A stretch of DNA of 64,000 bases from Corythucha ciliata (taxonomy: Eukaryota; Arthropoda; Insecta; Hemiptera; Tingidae), in the NCBI GenBank assembly GCA_038030265.1, contig CM075938.1, positions 54,677,189 to 54,741,188 on the forward strand. The letters are read 5' to 3'. A program made the translations under genes and the position numbers. Below are positions 37,611 to 49,600 of the stretch, in pieces. The notes under the pieces are model-generated. The model did not search any database. It had not been told where the DNA came from and saw nothing but the letters and a program-made list of their open reading frames with translations. Within the stretch, counting starts at the first letter, position 1, and every line of letters starts with the position of its first letter.

Positions 37611-38620
37611 ACCCTATCATTTTGCATCCAGGTGCAAACATGTTCACGAAAATCATTTCACCCTATCGCGAAATACGCATGAACTCGTTTAGCGGGTCGT
37701 TTAAGTCTGCCAAGGGTAGGGGGATAGATACGGATACGATTCATACTCGCCCCCACCAAAAAATATTGCAAATCAGGTTCTAGAAAGCAAAAACCCCTGA
37801 AATTATTATTTTTTTAAAATCCTGACTCGCGAAATTGGGATTTTTACAGAGGAAAAAACCAAAATACAATTTGTTTTATAGTGAGGAACATCTGGAAACG
37901 GATCACTTTTCAACAGCCAACACCGTTTTTTTTTTTGGTGGCAAAAATGGTTTTAGTACGCCAAATCCTCAAAATTTGTTTGTCAAAATGCATATTCGCG
38001 GATTTCACTCGCTAGAAATACAATTTCAATCTGGCTCGCTAAAATATCAACTTTACAGACTTTTGTAGGCGAAACCCAATTTTGAGAGGTCACCTAATTC
38101 AATAACCAATTCTGCGAATTTTGCACGCTAAACAACCATTTTCGTGGATTTTGTACGCTAAATAAACCTTTTTAGCAATTGTGACCCACTAAAACGCCAA
38201 TTTTGAGGTGTTTGCTCGCTAGTGAACCATTTACGCCTGCCTGACAAAATTGGTTCTCAAGAGAGCAAAATACGCGAATTTTTAGAGCCCCCAAAAACCC
38301 GCTAAAATGGGGTTTGAATAAAATTGGTCTTTGAATTAGACGATCCCACGAAATCGGGGTTTCGCCAAGAACAGCCCCCCCCCCCGCACCGTGAAATGGT
38401 GTCATTAGTGAGCCAGGCTACTGGTTGTTATTTTTGGGAGAAAAACCATCCAAAAGTTGGTTTTTTAGAGAGAAAAATCCGAGAAATCGGGTTTTCAGTG
38501 AGCAAGACTAGCGAAAATGATTTTTGTTGTATGCCAAAAAAACACCGTGGAAAGGCTCTCGGCGGGACCCCGAAGATCGTGATATGTAAGAGGCATTCCT
38601 TTCCAACGTTTACCACGGGA
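37611..38620. repeat. Degenerate 'cgcgaaattggttttttagagagc' repeat
   Basis: From about 37790 to 38540 units such as GAAATCGGGTTTTCAGTGAGCAA recur at ~35-45 bp spacing. Related units are at 7730-7960. No supported gene. Confidence 0.6.
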
Positions 38621-38639
38621 AAATAAATTGCCACGGTAA

Positions 38640-39440
38640 CGGTTACCATAGTAAGGTTGCCAATCTATCCATTACCACGGTAACCGTTGTCATAGTAACG
38701 ATTTTAATGGAACCGTACCATGGCAACTTTACCATGCAAACTGTTACCATAGCGTCAGTTGCCATGCCATCGGCAACCACAACAACGTGTGCCATGGTAA
38801 CGGTTACTGTAACATCAGTTACCATGGTATCAGTAACCATTTCGTCACACGAAATGCCACACTTTACCATGGCAACCGTTGCTACGGTAACCGTTACCAT
38901 GGCAACCGTTGCTACGGTAACCGTTACCATGGCAACCGATGCTAACACGGCAACTTTAACGTGAAAACTGTTACCATAGCAACGGTTGCCTAAAGGTTAC
39001 CATAGCAACGGTTGCCATGGTAACAGTTACCATAGCAACGGTGTCATATTTCATATTCCATCGATCATATCTCATCATCATATCGATCATATTCCGACGA
39101 TGCTAAGGTAATCGTTACCACGGCCACTTTACCATGCAAGCTGTTACCGTAGCAACAGTTGGCATGGTAACGGTTACAATGGAACAGCACCATGGCAACT
39201 TTACGACGCCAACTGTTACCGTAGCAACGGTTGCTATGGTAAAGGTTACCGTCGCATCAGTTGCCAAGCCATGCCATCGGCAAACGCCACAACGTTTGCC
39301 ATGGTCACGGTTACCGTAACATCAGTTGCCATGGTATCAGTAACCATTTCGTCACACGAAATGTCACACTTTACCATGGCAACCGATGCAAACACGGCAA
39401 CTTTAACAAGAAAACTGTTACCATAGCAACGGTGTCTATT
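38640..39440. repeat. Array of X-box-like palindromes (GTTRCCATRGYAAC)
   Basis: Tandem/dispersed units of about 15-18 bp. Seven exact matches to GTTRCCATRGYAAC lie at 38893, 38923, 38970, 38996, 39011, 39026 and 39417 (14 bp each), with many one- or two-base variants between. The palindrome fits the RFX/DAF-19 X-box consensus. A larger duplication is visible: the segment with CGGCAACCACAACAACGTGT (38768) and CATTTCGTCACACGAAATG (38837) recurs at ~39278-39363. ORFs in it on both strands are repeat translations. Confidence 0.9.
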
Positions 39441-39611
39441 TGAAGTGGCAAAAAAAAAAAAGGCTTCCCTAAAGACATTTCACACCAAAACCGTACAAGT
39501 CGTTTTTGGATTAGGCCAACCCGCTATATTGTTTTTTTCCTCAATAAAAATCCGCGGACTCGGGGGACTTTTCCCGTTTTTAAAGCATATTTCTAATCTC
39601 CTGGTGGTCAT

Positions 39612-42543
39612 TCAACGATGAACTGTTTGAGGTATACAAGAAAGAAAGAAGCCACTAACCTGAGGAATCCACGTCTATGTCGAAGGTTTCCTTCTTCTCT
39701 GGTTCTGGCAGAATCATTTCTCTTTCTAGGAAAATAAAAAACGTTGTAAAATGAATAAAAATAAAAATGGAGAAAATATTACCATCGAGAGGTATCGGAC
39801 AGCAAGTGCCAACTGCGCTCATAAACTGAGCGAGTGAGCTTTCCCCCTTTTTAACGTCGCTCAAAGCTTTCGAAATGATGACGGAACTTTTTTTTGGTTT
39901 TTGCAGACCGTCCGGCTGTACAAAAAAATTGTTCAAACGAAAATGAACTGTAGCGACTGGGTAGGCAGATCTTACATCGTCATCTTCGTTGAAAATTTCT
40001 TCTTCGCCACGAGAGGCTTCCGCGTAGCGTTGCCGGAAGCCTTTTTCCATGTCGCGTAATTTATCTGTGGGAGAAAAACAAGATTGAGGGTATTTGAAGG
40101 TACGGTAATGATGGGGGGGGGGGAGTCTTACCGTAGAAGACCCAAAATCGATCACTTTCCTGGGTCGCCTCGTACAGTGCAGATCGATGTTCTTCCACCA
40201 AATCGTTCAATTCGAGTATTCCACCCTCGTTACTATTAATCCTGTTGAAAAGACTAAACTCTTCAGGGCCCAAACGGTTGATCCACTCGAATCGAACGTA
40301 GTCCATGATTGGCTTGAGAGTGTTGGTCAAACCTCGTCGAGCCGCCTCTTTATTTATGTGCTTCCAACCAGTTTTCAATGATAAATCACCGTAGTCGGTC
40401 GTCTTGTCAGGCGGTAGTAAAGGCAAAGCGACAATGAGACGTATAATATTCATGGCGTCCACGTTTGATTTGACGACGTGACGAAGTCGAAACTCGGAGA
40501 GCATCTCGACAACGGCCTAAAAAAAAGTCGGTTGATGAATCGCCCCAATGGCGTCGAGAGAATGAGAGGAGGAAAACTGACCCGAGAAAAGTGCGACCAA
40601 CAAGACTCTTTTTTCACAGTGGCAAACACGGCTGAAAGTGACTCGCGTGCGTATTTCTCATAGCCAACTATCACTTTCATGCCGGACATATCCAACTGGA
40701 GGTGGTTTTTTAGAATTTCACAGACAGCGTTGTAACACTCGTAGTTGGGCTTTAGTGACAGAACGTAAATTATATCGGTGATCTAAACGACAAAAAAAAA
40801 AAAGTAAGGAAAAACATATTAATAGTCAATGAATTCATTTAGTAATGCAAACTTTTTTAGAAGACAAAACGGATGTGACGATAATCTGCCGAAGCGGTAG
40901 GTTCGTATAACACGGCAGTAGAAGACTCTCGAAAATGACCGCGTCTATTTTTTCTGACTTCACAAAATCGCAGGCGAAATTCTTATTACACAGCCATAAT
41001 CCAATCTGAGGGAAAAAGAGACAAATGCATAGAATTCAGCAACGCACAAAATGTTAAAAAGGAAGGGGCAAACGCTTACCAAATCACCGCCTTTGGGCCG
41101 AATGAAACTTTGACAAAAGTTAACGTTCGATCCTTTCAACTTCAGGTACTGGTTACAAACCGGATTCAAAAATATTTTCTTCAGTCTCGACAAATCGTGC
41201 GGTTCGTAGAAACTCTTCAGATCTTGTTTCCCGGCCCTTCTGGCGCGAGACGTCCTCTGTGCTTCATCAGGTTTGGCAGTGTCAACAGCCGTGCCGCTGG
41301 GGGCGCCCAGTTTTCTCGACTCATCAATTGCCGACGGTTCAATTAGTGACAGTCGTTTGGCCCTGTGAACTCGATTTTTTTTTTTTTTTTTTAGTAAAGG
41401 AAACATCCACAATGGACGGCGGGAAAATTACGAGGGGTTGACGACAGTTGAAGAGATCCTGTGTGACCCGCGCGCGTGGGAAGCCTCTGGCGAAGGTTCA
41501 ACCGTTGTCAATTCCTTGGCCCTGCAAATTTTTCCCTTTTTAGTAAACAAACGGGCGCTATTTATAACAAAAGGGACATTTACGAAGTAGCCATCCTCGA
41601 CTTGTTCACCGAGATTATACCCTTCCCAGGCGTCGCACTCTCAACAGGAAATTTTTCTTGGAGACGAACGAGGAAAGCCTCCGAGTCGACGACGTTTGAA
41701 GTGGTTTTGAAGGGCCCATGAGAGTGTGTCGAATGCGTTATGATGGGCGCTAGTGGTTTATCTTTTGTGAGGGTAGCGGTCGCTGTACACCGGAATGAAG
41801 TCTTTGACTCGACACACTGAAGCTTCCCACTGAGGACAATGAAGAAGTTGTGAGAAGTGAAGTTCATTTTGCAATGACCTCACATAAAACTATCATACCC
41901 GTGCTGGTTGAAAAACCAAAATCCTTTGCCGTCGTAGTAAATATAGGTTTTAAAACGCCTGCAGTACACTTTTGCTGAAGGTACTGTAATCAAAACGCAA
42001 GTTAAGATACAAAAAAGATAAAAAAAAAACAAAGGTACTAAAAATTGAAAACTTCATTAATTAACTCACCCAAAATTTCATTGTCGACGTCATGAAGTAC
42101 GGCTAAATTCAAGATAAAAACAATGAAGATAAATAAATAAAAAACTCGCAAACAAAACCATCTTACTTTCACTCGCTGCGCCACCACTCGTACCATCGGC
42201 CAATAATTCATCCACGGATGACTTAGCCATTGCCTCGGAAGGAGACAAAATTGAAGAAAGCGCGAGGGGATCTGTTGACGTACTGGCTCCAACTGAAACG
42301 TCCATTGACATTTCATCACCCTTGAGAGTGCAGACACTCGTAATTCTAGGAGAATCGTTGGTTTCTAAAGTGTTAATGTGAGGATATAATATGACATTTT
42401 TTGGAACTCTGGAAGGCGGTGGTGGAGGAGCAGAATGTACAAACCAGAAGGAGCCAGTTCTTGGATGCCGTCGTCATCATCGCTTGACAAGTCAATCATG
42501 GTGATCGGCGGTTTTTTAGCTTCATTGGCCGAGCTAGTGGATG
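39612..42543 (-). CDS. FLYWCH zinc finger + dead MULE transposase core, copy 4, 5'-partial
   Basis: Exons: 42445-42543, 42167-42364, 42070-42102, 41899-41983, ~41610-41829, 41432-41521, 41080-41362, 40853-41005, 40582-40782, 40132-40516, 39976-40064, 39783-39915, 39660-39725, 39612-39622. The N-terminal linker has TMIDLSSDDDD, a textbook SUMO-interacting motif pattern. FLYWCH: YIYYDGKGFWFFNQ, LQCVESKTSFRC, HSH. The MULE core keeps the first Asp (EKIDAVIFESLLP) but the second is Gly (KVIVGYEKYARES). The W-rich C-terminal region (RFWVFYG) matches copies 2 and 5. The junction 41610/41521 does not join in phase with the sites chosen, so that border is uncertain. The 41432-41521 exon looks like a partial duplicate of the start of the next exon. 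Probable role: nuclear DNA-binding protein of transposase origin. Confidence 0.82.
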
Positions 42544-42687
42544 CTGAGAGAGAGAGAAAAAGAGCCATTAAAGCGAGAGTACTTTTAAAAGGCATTACAC
42601 CGCGAACATTCTCCGTTCAACAAATCAAAAGCGTCTTCGACAAATTGTTATTAGCTAGTGAATGTTAAAATTAACTTTGGGTAACTC

Positions 42688-42796
42688 AATGATTTTTTGA
42701 GTTGTAACATTCACTTTTATTGCACTTTTACCGACTAGTTTCGGAATAGTTGGCAAAAGTTCAATAAAAATGAATGTTTCAACTCAAAAAATCATT
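42688..42796. repeat. ~109-bp hairpin with ~50-bp arms
   Basis: The left arm begins AATGATTTTTTGAGTTG (42688-42704) and pairs perfectly with CAACTCAAAAAATCATT at 42780-42796. Pairing continues inward (ACATTCACTTTTATTGCACTTTTACC against its near-complement) with about five mismatches and a loop of ~10 nt around 42742. It is a miniature foldback element or a pre-miRNA-like hairpin. The sequence alone cannot decide. Confidence 0.75.
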
Positions 42797-43139
42797 TAAT
42801 TACCTGGCGTCTTCAAGTTCTTTAGTGACTATAATGACCAGACGTTGGAGTGATTTCCCAGTACGCCCGGTACGAAAAATTAGGACGCTGGCGGTGAAGT
42901 CAGTCAGCATTGGGGGAGCAAAAGTTTGAGCAGAGATACAGATTTATACCCCCCCCCTCTCTTAATTGACCAATGCTCAGAGGCTTAGTGCGACATTCTG
43001 ATACCCCAGGGCGGAGGTCACATCGGGTACAGCTCTCCCTCACCACCCCCTAAAACTCAAATAATGTTTCTCTTTTGTTTTAATGATAGTCGACGATGGA
43101 AAAGGTTTTCAGGAGATAGTTTGAAATGAGCCTACAGAA

Positions 43140-44020
43140 ACCGCTCACTTGCTGCTAAAACTGTCCGTATGGATCTAAACTTTAGGAAAAGCGCTCATTC
43201 GCAGCTTACTTGAGGAACAGCGCTCATTTAATTGCGTCTAGAATTAACAAAATTGAGTTGTTCGCGGCTAAATTAGAAAACAAAATTAAATTTGCGTCTA
43301 AAATTGAAAAAAACGCTAATTCGCTTCTAAAATTTACAAAAATAGCTAATTCGCGGCTGAAATTATATGTTATGATATTTTGCGGCTAAAGTATAAACCA
43401 CTGATTCTCTACTAAACTTGAGAAAAATCGTCGTAGTGCATCTAAACTCGAGGAAAATAGATCATTTGCGGCTAAAATTGAGAAAAAGCTCCTATTCGCG
43501 GTTGAATTTTAGCAAAAGTGTTACTTGCCGGCTAAAGAAAGCGATTATTAGTGGCTAAAATATAAAAACTCTAATCGCGGCTAAAATTTAGAAAAATAGC
43601 TAATTAGCGGTTGAAATTATAAGTTACGCTATTTTGCTGCTGTTGTTTACAAAAAGCACCCATTCACGGTTAAAATTTTAAAAAGTGCTACTTTCCGGCT
43701 AAAGAAAGCGATTATTACCGGCTAAAATATAAAAACGCTAATCGTGGCCAAATTTTAGAAAATTGATAATTCGCGGCTGAAATTGCGAGTTATGCTACAT
43801 CGCGGCTGAAGTTGCGGGTTGTTGTGGGGGTGGGGATTTGATAACGTCAATGGTTATTCAATGAAGTGGATGGTGTGAGGAAAGAGGGGGTAAGACACAT
43901 TTTCAAGGGGACAATTTTCATTGTTGATGTCTAAAATTAAACTAAAAACGCTAATTCGCGGCTAAAAATGAGAAAACCACAATTCGCGTCTTATTGAGAA
44001 AAAGGGCTTATTCCCGATAA
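43140..44020. repeat. ~30-bp repeat block
   Basis: Core-type units. Internal segments repeat each other: CTAAAGAAAGCGATTATTAG at ~43530 and CTAAAGAAAGCGATTATTAC at ~43700, implying a ~170-bp secondary duplication. Confidence 0.8.
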
Positions 44021-44149
44021 CGGGTGTAGGTGGCGTGTCGGCAGGTCACTTCCCTGAAGTCTTGACTGGTCTATCCTGGCAATGAGCCCTCCAGGACATC
44101 AAATCAGGGCGAGAAGAAGGCACACACCTGGTACCGCACTAGTTTTGTA

Positions 44150-44580
44150 CAGCTAAATTTTTAATTCAGGCCCTAAAAATGGCAAACATAAGTATAATGT
44201 GGTACAAAAACAGCTAAACTGACAGTTCGAGCCTTGAAAATGCTCAACGTAGCGATAACTGCCCCGAAAATGTTTAAAACTGACGATTCGAGCCCTCAAA
44301 ATGCCAAAAAACTGACCACTTGTGTTCGAAAAATGGCCAAACTGACCATTCAAGCATTGACTTCACTTACATTTTACGACTTAAAAAACAACCCAACCGG
44401 CAATTCAAGCCCTGATGGCTTGACGGACCATTCTTGTCTTAAGAACGACAAAACTGACTATTTTTTCGACAAAAAAAAATGGTAAAATTGACCATCCACG
44501 CCCTAAAAATGGCCGTACTGATAATCAAACTGGCCATTCACGTCTTAAAAATGTAAAAAAAATGAATCTATACACCCTAA
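44150..44580. repeat. 'gccctaaaaatggccaaactgac' degenerate repeat
   Basis: Same family as 20340-20835. Confidence 0.7.
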
Positions 44581-44715
44581 GAAAAGGTGTGTTTGCCAAC
44601 AGCTAGCTCTGTTGTGAGCGCCTGTCCCACGGAAAATGTCTGGCGACCTCAGAAGTGTCATCTCCTAGGCCTAGACCATAAAAAACGTCCTGCGAAGGTG
44701 CCAGACACGATAAAA

Positions 44716-46172
44716 TGACCCGGATTTTTCATACGGTGGGCTCCCGGAATATTTTTATGACGTTTCATTAACTAATCCATAAAAACCACCAGCGTAATAA
44801 TGTTTAACTGCTAATTCAATGATGAAATTGGGGGAAATCGTTATTTCGCGGCTAAAATCACGTTTCATGGCTAAAGTGGAGAATATATTAAAAAAAAAAA
44901 AAAAAACACCTTCTAAGTATGGAAAACGATAATTTTCAGTTTCTGAAGGCAAGTTCGTGGCTCAAACTGCGAAAAAACGCTAATCCACAGCTAGTAGCGA
45001 AACAAATCTCACTAATTCACAGCTAAAATTAAGAAAAGTTGCTCTTTCAAGAATAAAATTGAGAAAAATCGCTAACTAGCGGTTAAAATGGTGAAAAATC
45101 GCTAAAACGACAAAAAATCGTTAATTCGCGACTGAAATGGTGAAATGAAAAGTTGGTAATTCATCGATAGAAATTGAGAAGAAGCACTAAAGTGAAGAAA
45201 ATACTAATTCGCGGATTAAATGAAGAAAACGTCAATTCGCAGCTTCGTGCCAAAAAGTGAAAAAAAGCTAATCTGCGGCAAAATTTCAAAAAAAGCGTCA
45301 AAAATTCGCGGAGAAAATGGGGGGGGGGAATCCATAATCAGCAGCTAAAATGAGGAAAAATAGAGGAATAATGGCTAATTGGGGGTTGATTTGAGAAAAT
45401 TTGCTGATTCACGTAAAATTGAGAAAGCAGGAAAAACTCGAATTCACTTCGAAATTCAGATAAATCGCTAATTCACAGCTTAAAAGGGGAGAAATCGATA
45501 ATTCCCCGATAAAATTGAGAAGAAGCACTGACGTGCGGAAAAACGCTAATTCGCTGTTAAAAATTCGTGGCTGAAAGTGAGCAAAATCGCTAATCCGCGG
45601 CTAAGTGAGAATAATGCACTAATTCGCGGATAAAATTCAGAAAAAGCGTCAACTCGTAGCGAAAATTGGGAAACGAAACTCTAATTGATGGCTCGCTGGG
45701 AGGCTAAAATTAGGTGAAACGCTAATTCACGGCTGAAGTCAAGAAAAATGGCTATTTATGGGGTTAAATTGAGAACATTTGCTGTTTCACAGAAATAATA
45801 TGGGTAAATGACAAGTCGCGGTTTCCGGAGACAACTTCGTGGGTAAAATTAGAAAATATAGCGCTAATTCACGTGTGAAATCACTCATTGTAGCGGCTCA
45901 AATCGCCTGGGGGAGCCAAATGTCAAGGGCCGGCACTGCAATGAGCTGCCCCAGGAAACATCTTTTGTGCAAATGAAAAACGCTATTATGCTGTGGTTAA
46001 CTTATGTCGTTGAAGTTATTAAACAGGCCCCAGAGCTTTTTATTCAGAACGTCACGGCCTCTTGCTTAAGATCAAAGTGTTTTGATAGAGGGGGGGGGCG
46101 AGGATGGGTGGCCCACCTGAGTTCATACAACTAGGTTTATGACCCACGACCAAAAAAGGTTGGCCGGCCCTG
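44716..46172. repeat. ~30-bp repeat, block D, ending in a hAT-like terminus
   Basis: The block starts after the tag at 44716-44752 and contains core-type units to about 45880. It then has a segment (CAAATGTCAAGGGCCGGCAC ... GAGCTGCCCCAGG ... GCAAATGAAAAACGCTATTA) shared with 51100-51190. It finishes with AAAGGTTGGCCGGCCCTG at 46155-46172, which in reverse complement is CAGGGCCGGCCAACC, like a hAT terminal repeat. Confidence 0.6.
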
Positions 46173-46229
46173 CTCTACTGGATGGTGAAGAAGGAGCGGG
46201 ATTTGAGTGAAATGCGCATAGTTGGATCG

Positions 46230-46600
46230 CCAGCGAGAACTTCTTCTAAACTTTGAGAAAATGTACCCTATAGCGAAACTAAGGACGTATCCACGTCAAA
46301 AACGCTAACTCCGATCTAAAATTACGAAAAAGCGCTCGTTCGCGGCTCACATTGACAAGGGTCCTATCCTGATCCCCTCCTCAGCATATTATTCTACTTC
46401 TACGGCTTAACGGCTGAGGAAAAATCGGTAATTCGCGGACAAAACTGAGAAAAAACGAACGAGAAAAAGCGCTTATTTGCGGCTAAAACTGAGAAAAAAT
46501 TGCGCTAATTCGAGGTTTATGGAGGAAATTTCATGACTAAAATTGAGTAAAATCTCTAATTTACCGATTAAACTGAGAAATTGCACTAATTTGTCAATCA
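46230..46600. repeat. ~30-bp repeat block at the 3' side of copy 5
   Basis: Core-type units. Any last exon of copy 5 would have to lie in or beyond this block. Confidence 0.7.
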
Positions 46601-46642
46601 AAATACCCCACGAATAAGACAAAATAGTGATAAAGAACTCAC

Positions 46643-49600
46643 GGCCTGGTGATTCAATGACGACTACATCCATCGAAGTGCTTTCAGTCGGCATATCCAC
46701 CACGGGTGGAACGGAATCAGTCGACGGTGTCGCCGTTTCTGGTGGTTCACCTTTGTAAGAACAGAAATTAAACGGGTAGGGGGTAGGGATGGGTCGTGAA
46801 AAAAAACAAAACAAAAAAACAATGAACTTTGTTTTTACCTTCAACGCGAGCCTTCTTCACGGGTGGAGTCGACTTTGGCGCTAAAGACAGAAAACAAAAA
46901 AAAGTCAGTAACGGACAATACCCACGTCTGAGATAAACTTACTAGAAATATTAGGACGCTTCTTCAATATGGACGGACCTCGCAAATTGGTTACAGGAGC
47001 TGAAAAATACAGTTGAAGTTTAGTAAAACGAAAACCAACCATTCAGGACAACAAATTGTACCTTTTACGCTCGGGTTTATCACTTTGCGGCGATTCGAAC
47101 CATAGTCCGGTAATAAACAGCCTGCTTGGGAGAGATACATATCCTTTTCTGGATAATAAGCTGTTAACAAAAAAATGGATAACGCGATATTTGTTTTAAA
47201 TTTAATATTGTTTTCGGGTACCTTTTAGGTATGTTTCAATGAGGCCAGCGGGCACTGAAGCCAGTTTCTCCATTAATGAAATCACACTGGTGTGTTGAGC
47301 ATTATACATCGCGAATATCTTGCTTATATTATCTTGCAAGGGTTTATGGCCATCTACCGCAGCCGGCTGTTCGAAAGGGAAGTTTTAATAATGCGGTACA
47401 CTTACTTAATTCATGGCAACTTACAGATTTCTTTTGAATGAAAGCCATAATGTTTTTCTTGTCAAGATTTTGTAGACTTTCTATTTAATAAACAAAATAA
47501 CACTGTTAAAATTCCTGGAAGAAAAATTTCTAACGCTTGAATTCACCGTAGAAAACCCAAAAAGGCGGGGAGTCGTGAATGAGGAGTAAAATTTGCGAAT
47601 TGAAGACTTCAACGAGTTCGTTCATCTTGTGCGAGACGTCGAACACGGAAATCATTCGCGGGCCGATCGTTTTCATCCAGTAACTTTGAAAATGATCGAA
47701 AAATGGCTTCAAAGCGGTCGTAGTGTAAAGTTTTTGCTGCTGAGTTTGTTTGAGAATGGCGCTCCAACAATTGGTGAGCGTTAGAAAATGGGGCAGCTCA
47801 TCGCGAGGGCGATGCGGCAAGAACGAAAGGGCCATCAGCTACAATGTGGTGGTGAGGCTTGGTGATTAAAAAACATGGTAAATGAATCGTGCAATGAAGA
47901 GTGTTACCATTTTTACGAGAAGGAAACTTATTGGATAGCGGTTGAAAACTGATTTAAGTTTGAATTCTTCAAATTGATTGAGTAGGCTCTGAAAAATAAA
48001 AAATAGATTGTTAATTAATTACATTTTTCAGAATAAAAGAAATGAACTTACCAAACAATAGTGAAAACGACACGCTTTGGGCAATAAAAAGGGAAACACA
48101 GAGTACGCGGCTTTCCTTAAAGCTGAATTGTATCCGATTAAGACGTTAACTCCGTTCAAACTAAAATCCAAATTGTCTTTGAATAATTGAAGAACAGCCG
48201 TGTACACGTCTTGATTAGCCTTTTGTAGAAGAGCGTGCAAAACTGGAACACACTATTTGCCGCCAAGTTATTTTACGTCGCTCTTAGACGCACCTTTTTC
48301 TAAGCTTACCACGTCTTCGTAAATAAAGTAGATCGTAAACAGGTAAGACACTGGATAGGATTCGGGGAGTTGTAGCTGATCCAAACCGAAAGTGTGGATT
48401 TCCATTGAATTTTCGAGTTTCGTTAAAAAAAATTGGTTTCCAAACCAAAACCCGACCTAAAATATCAAACACGGAACTTTTGTTACTTAAAACTACCCAT
48501 AAATATTTTTTAAACGATAGAAACATTACCATGTCACCGTCCGAATTTGTGACCTCTCCTTGAAATGTGTTTCCCGAGGCCACCATATTATCCCGTTTCA
48601 ACGCTTCCGCATAAGCCCTGCTGGTGAACAAATCCTTCAAGTGATGCATGTTGAGAGGATTAGGCAGAGATCGAAACACAATGTGCCGACTGGAAAATAA
48701 AAATGTGTACAATTGAAAAGTCGTACAACGTTTGTGGCAGGGACTACGGGTGAAATACGCACAAAGGGCTGCCCGTAATGACGGCCTCGGGTCGAACTCT
48801 AACGCCGGTTGATGGCCGTGACGACGTTCGTTGATTTACGGTCGTATTAGCTCGAAGCGGAGTTGACGACGCACGCGGTTGAAGAAACTGAACAGGTTTG
48901 ACACGAATTCCCGATTCTTGTCTTTTCCTCTTATTCACCGCAGTCTGAGGTGTTTGCTTCGGCCTAAATTGAACTAATTTAAAGTGATTTCAATACCTCT
49001 CACCCCCCCCCTTATTAAGGTTATTCGAAGACTGACATCGAATCTTTTTTTGCTTGTATTTCAGCTTTCTTGAGCAACTCAATGTCATTGGCACTTCGAA
49101 TATTCGGCTGATGGTTATGCTTGTTCAACTCCTTTAGCTCATTATTATTCACTCGGAGCGTGGCCCTTGCCAAACACTTATGAACGGAAGTGGATTCAAT
49201 GCATTTTAGTCGAAAAACGGCTTTGCTGTGACGAGAAAAAAAAATCGATTAAAAAAAAGTCGACTGAATCACAAAAGAGGCAGCGGTAAGGGAGAGCCAC
49301 CCACGTAGACGCTTCGATGACTTTTTTCCAATAGTTTCCGCGCCCATCGCCGTAAAGCAAGTCAGTAAGTTTGATGACTGATTTAACTGAACAAAACAAA
49401 TAAATTGTTGGTTTTATTGTGGAATAAGGAGGAGTACGAATTCCCAACCTGATTGATTATCGACTGTATTGGTGTCCAAAATTACGGATTCCTTTTCGAC
49501 AATGCCAGAAAAAGTTTTGAAGACTTTAAAAAAGAAAGTTTCAATAATAAAGACACAGATCTATTAAAAAAAAAATCATAGCCGTCATGGCTCATCACAA

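Noticed and set aside
38640..39440. CRISPR-like array
   Set aside because: Units are palindromic and irregular without unique spacers, and the DNA is eukaryotic.
38643..39443. ORFs of 60-101 codons with repetitive Thr/Val/Met composition
   Set aside because: Translations of the palindromic GTTACCATGGCAAC array on both strands.
42365..42595. ORF starting MPFKSTLALMALFLSLSAS that looks like a signal peptide
   Set aside because: The hydrophobic stretch is the pyrimidine-rich end of an intron (CTCTCTCTCTCAG). The real exon begins after it at 42543.
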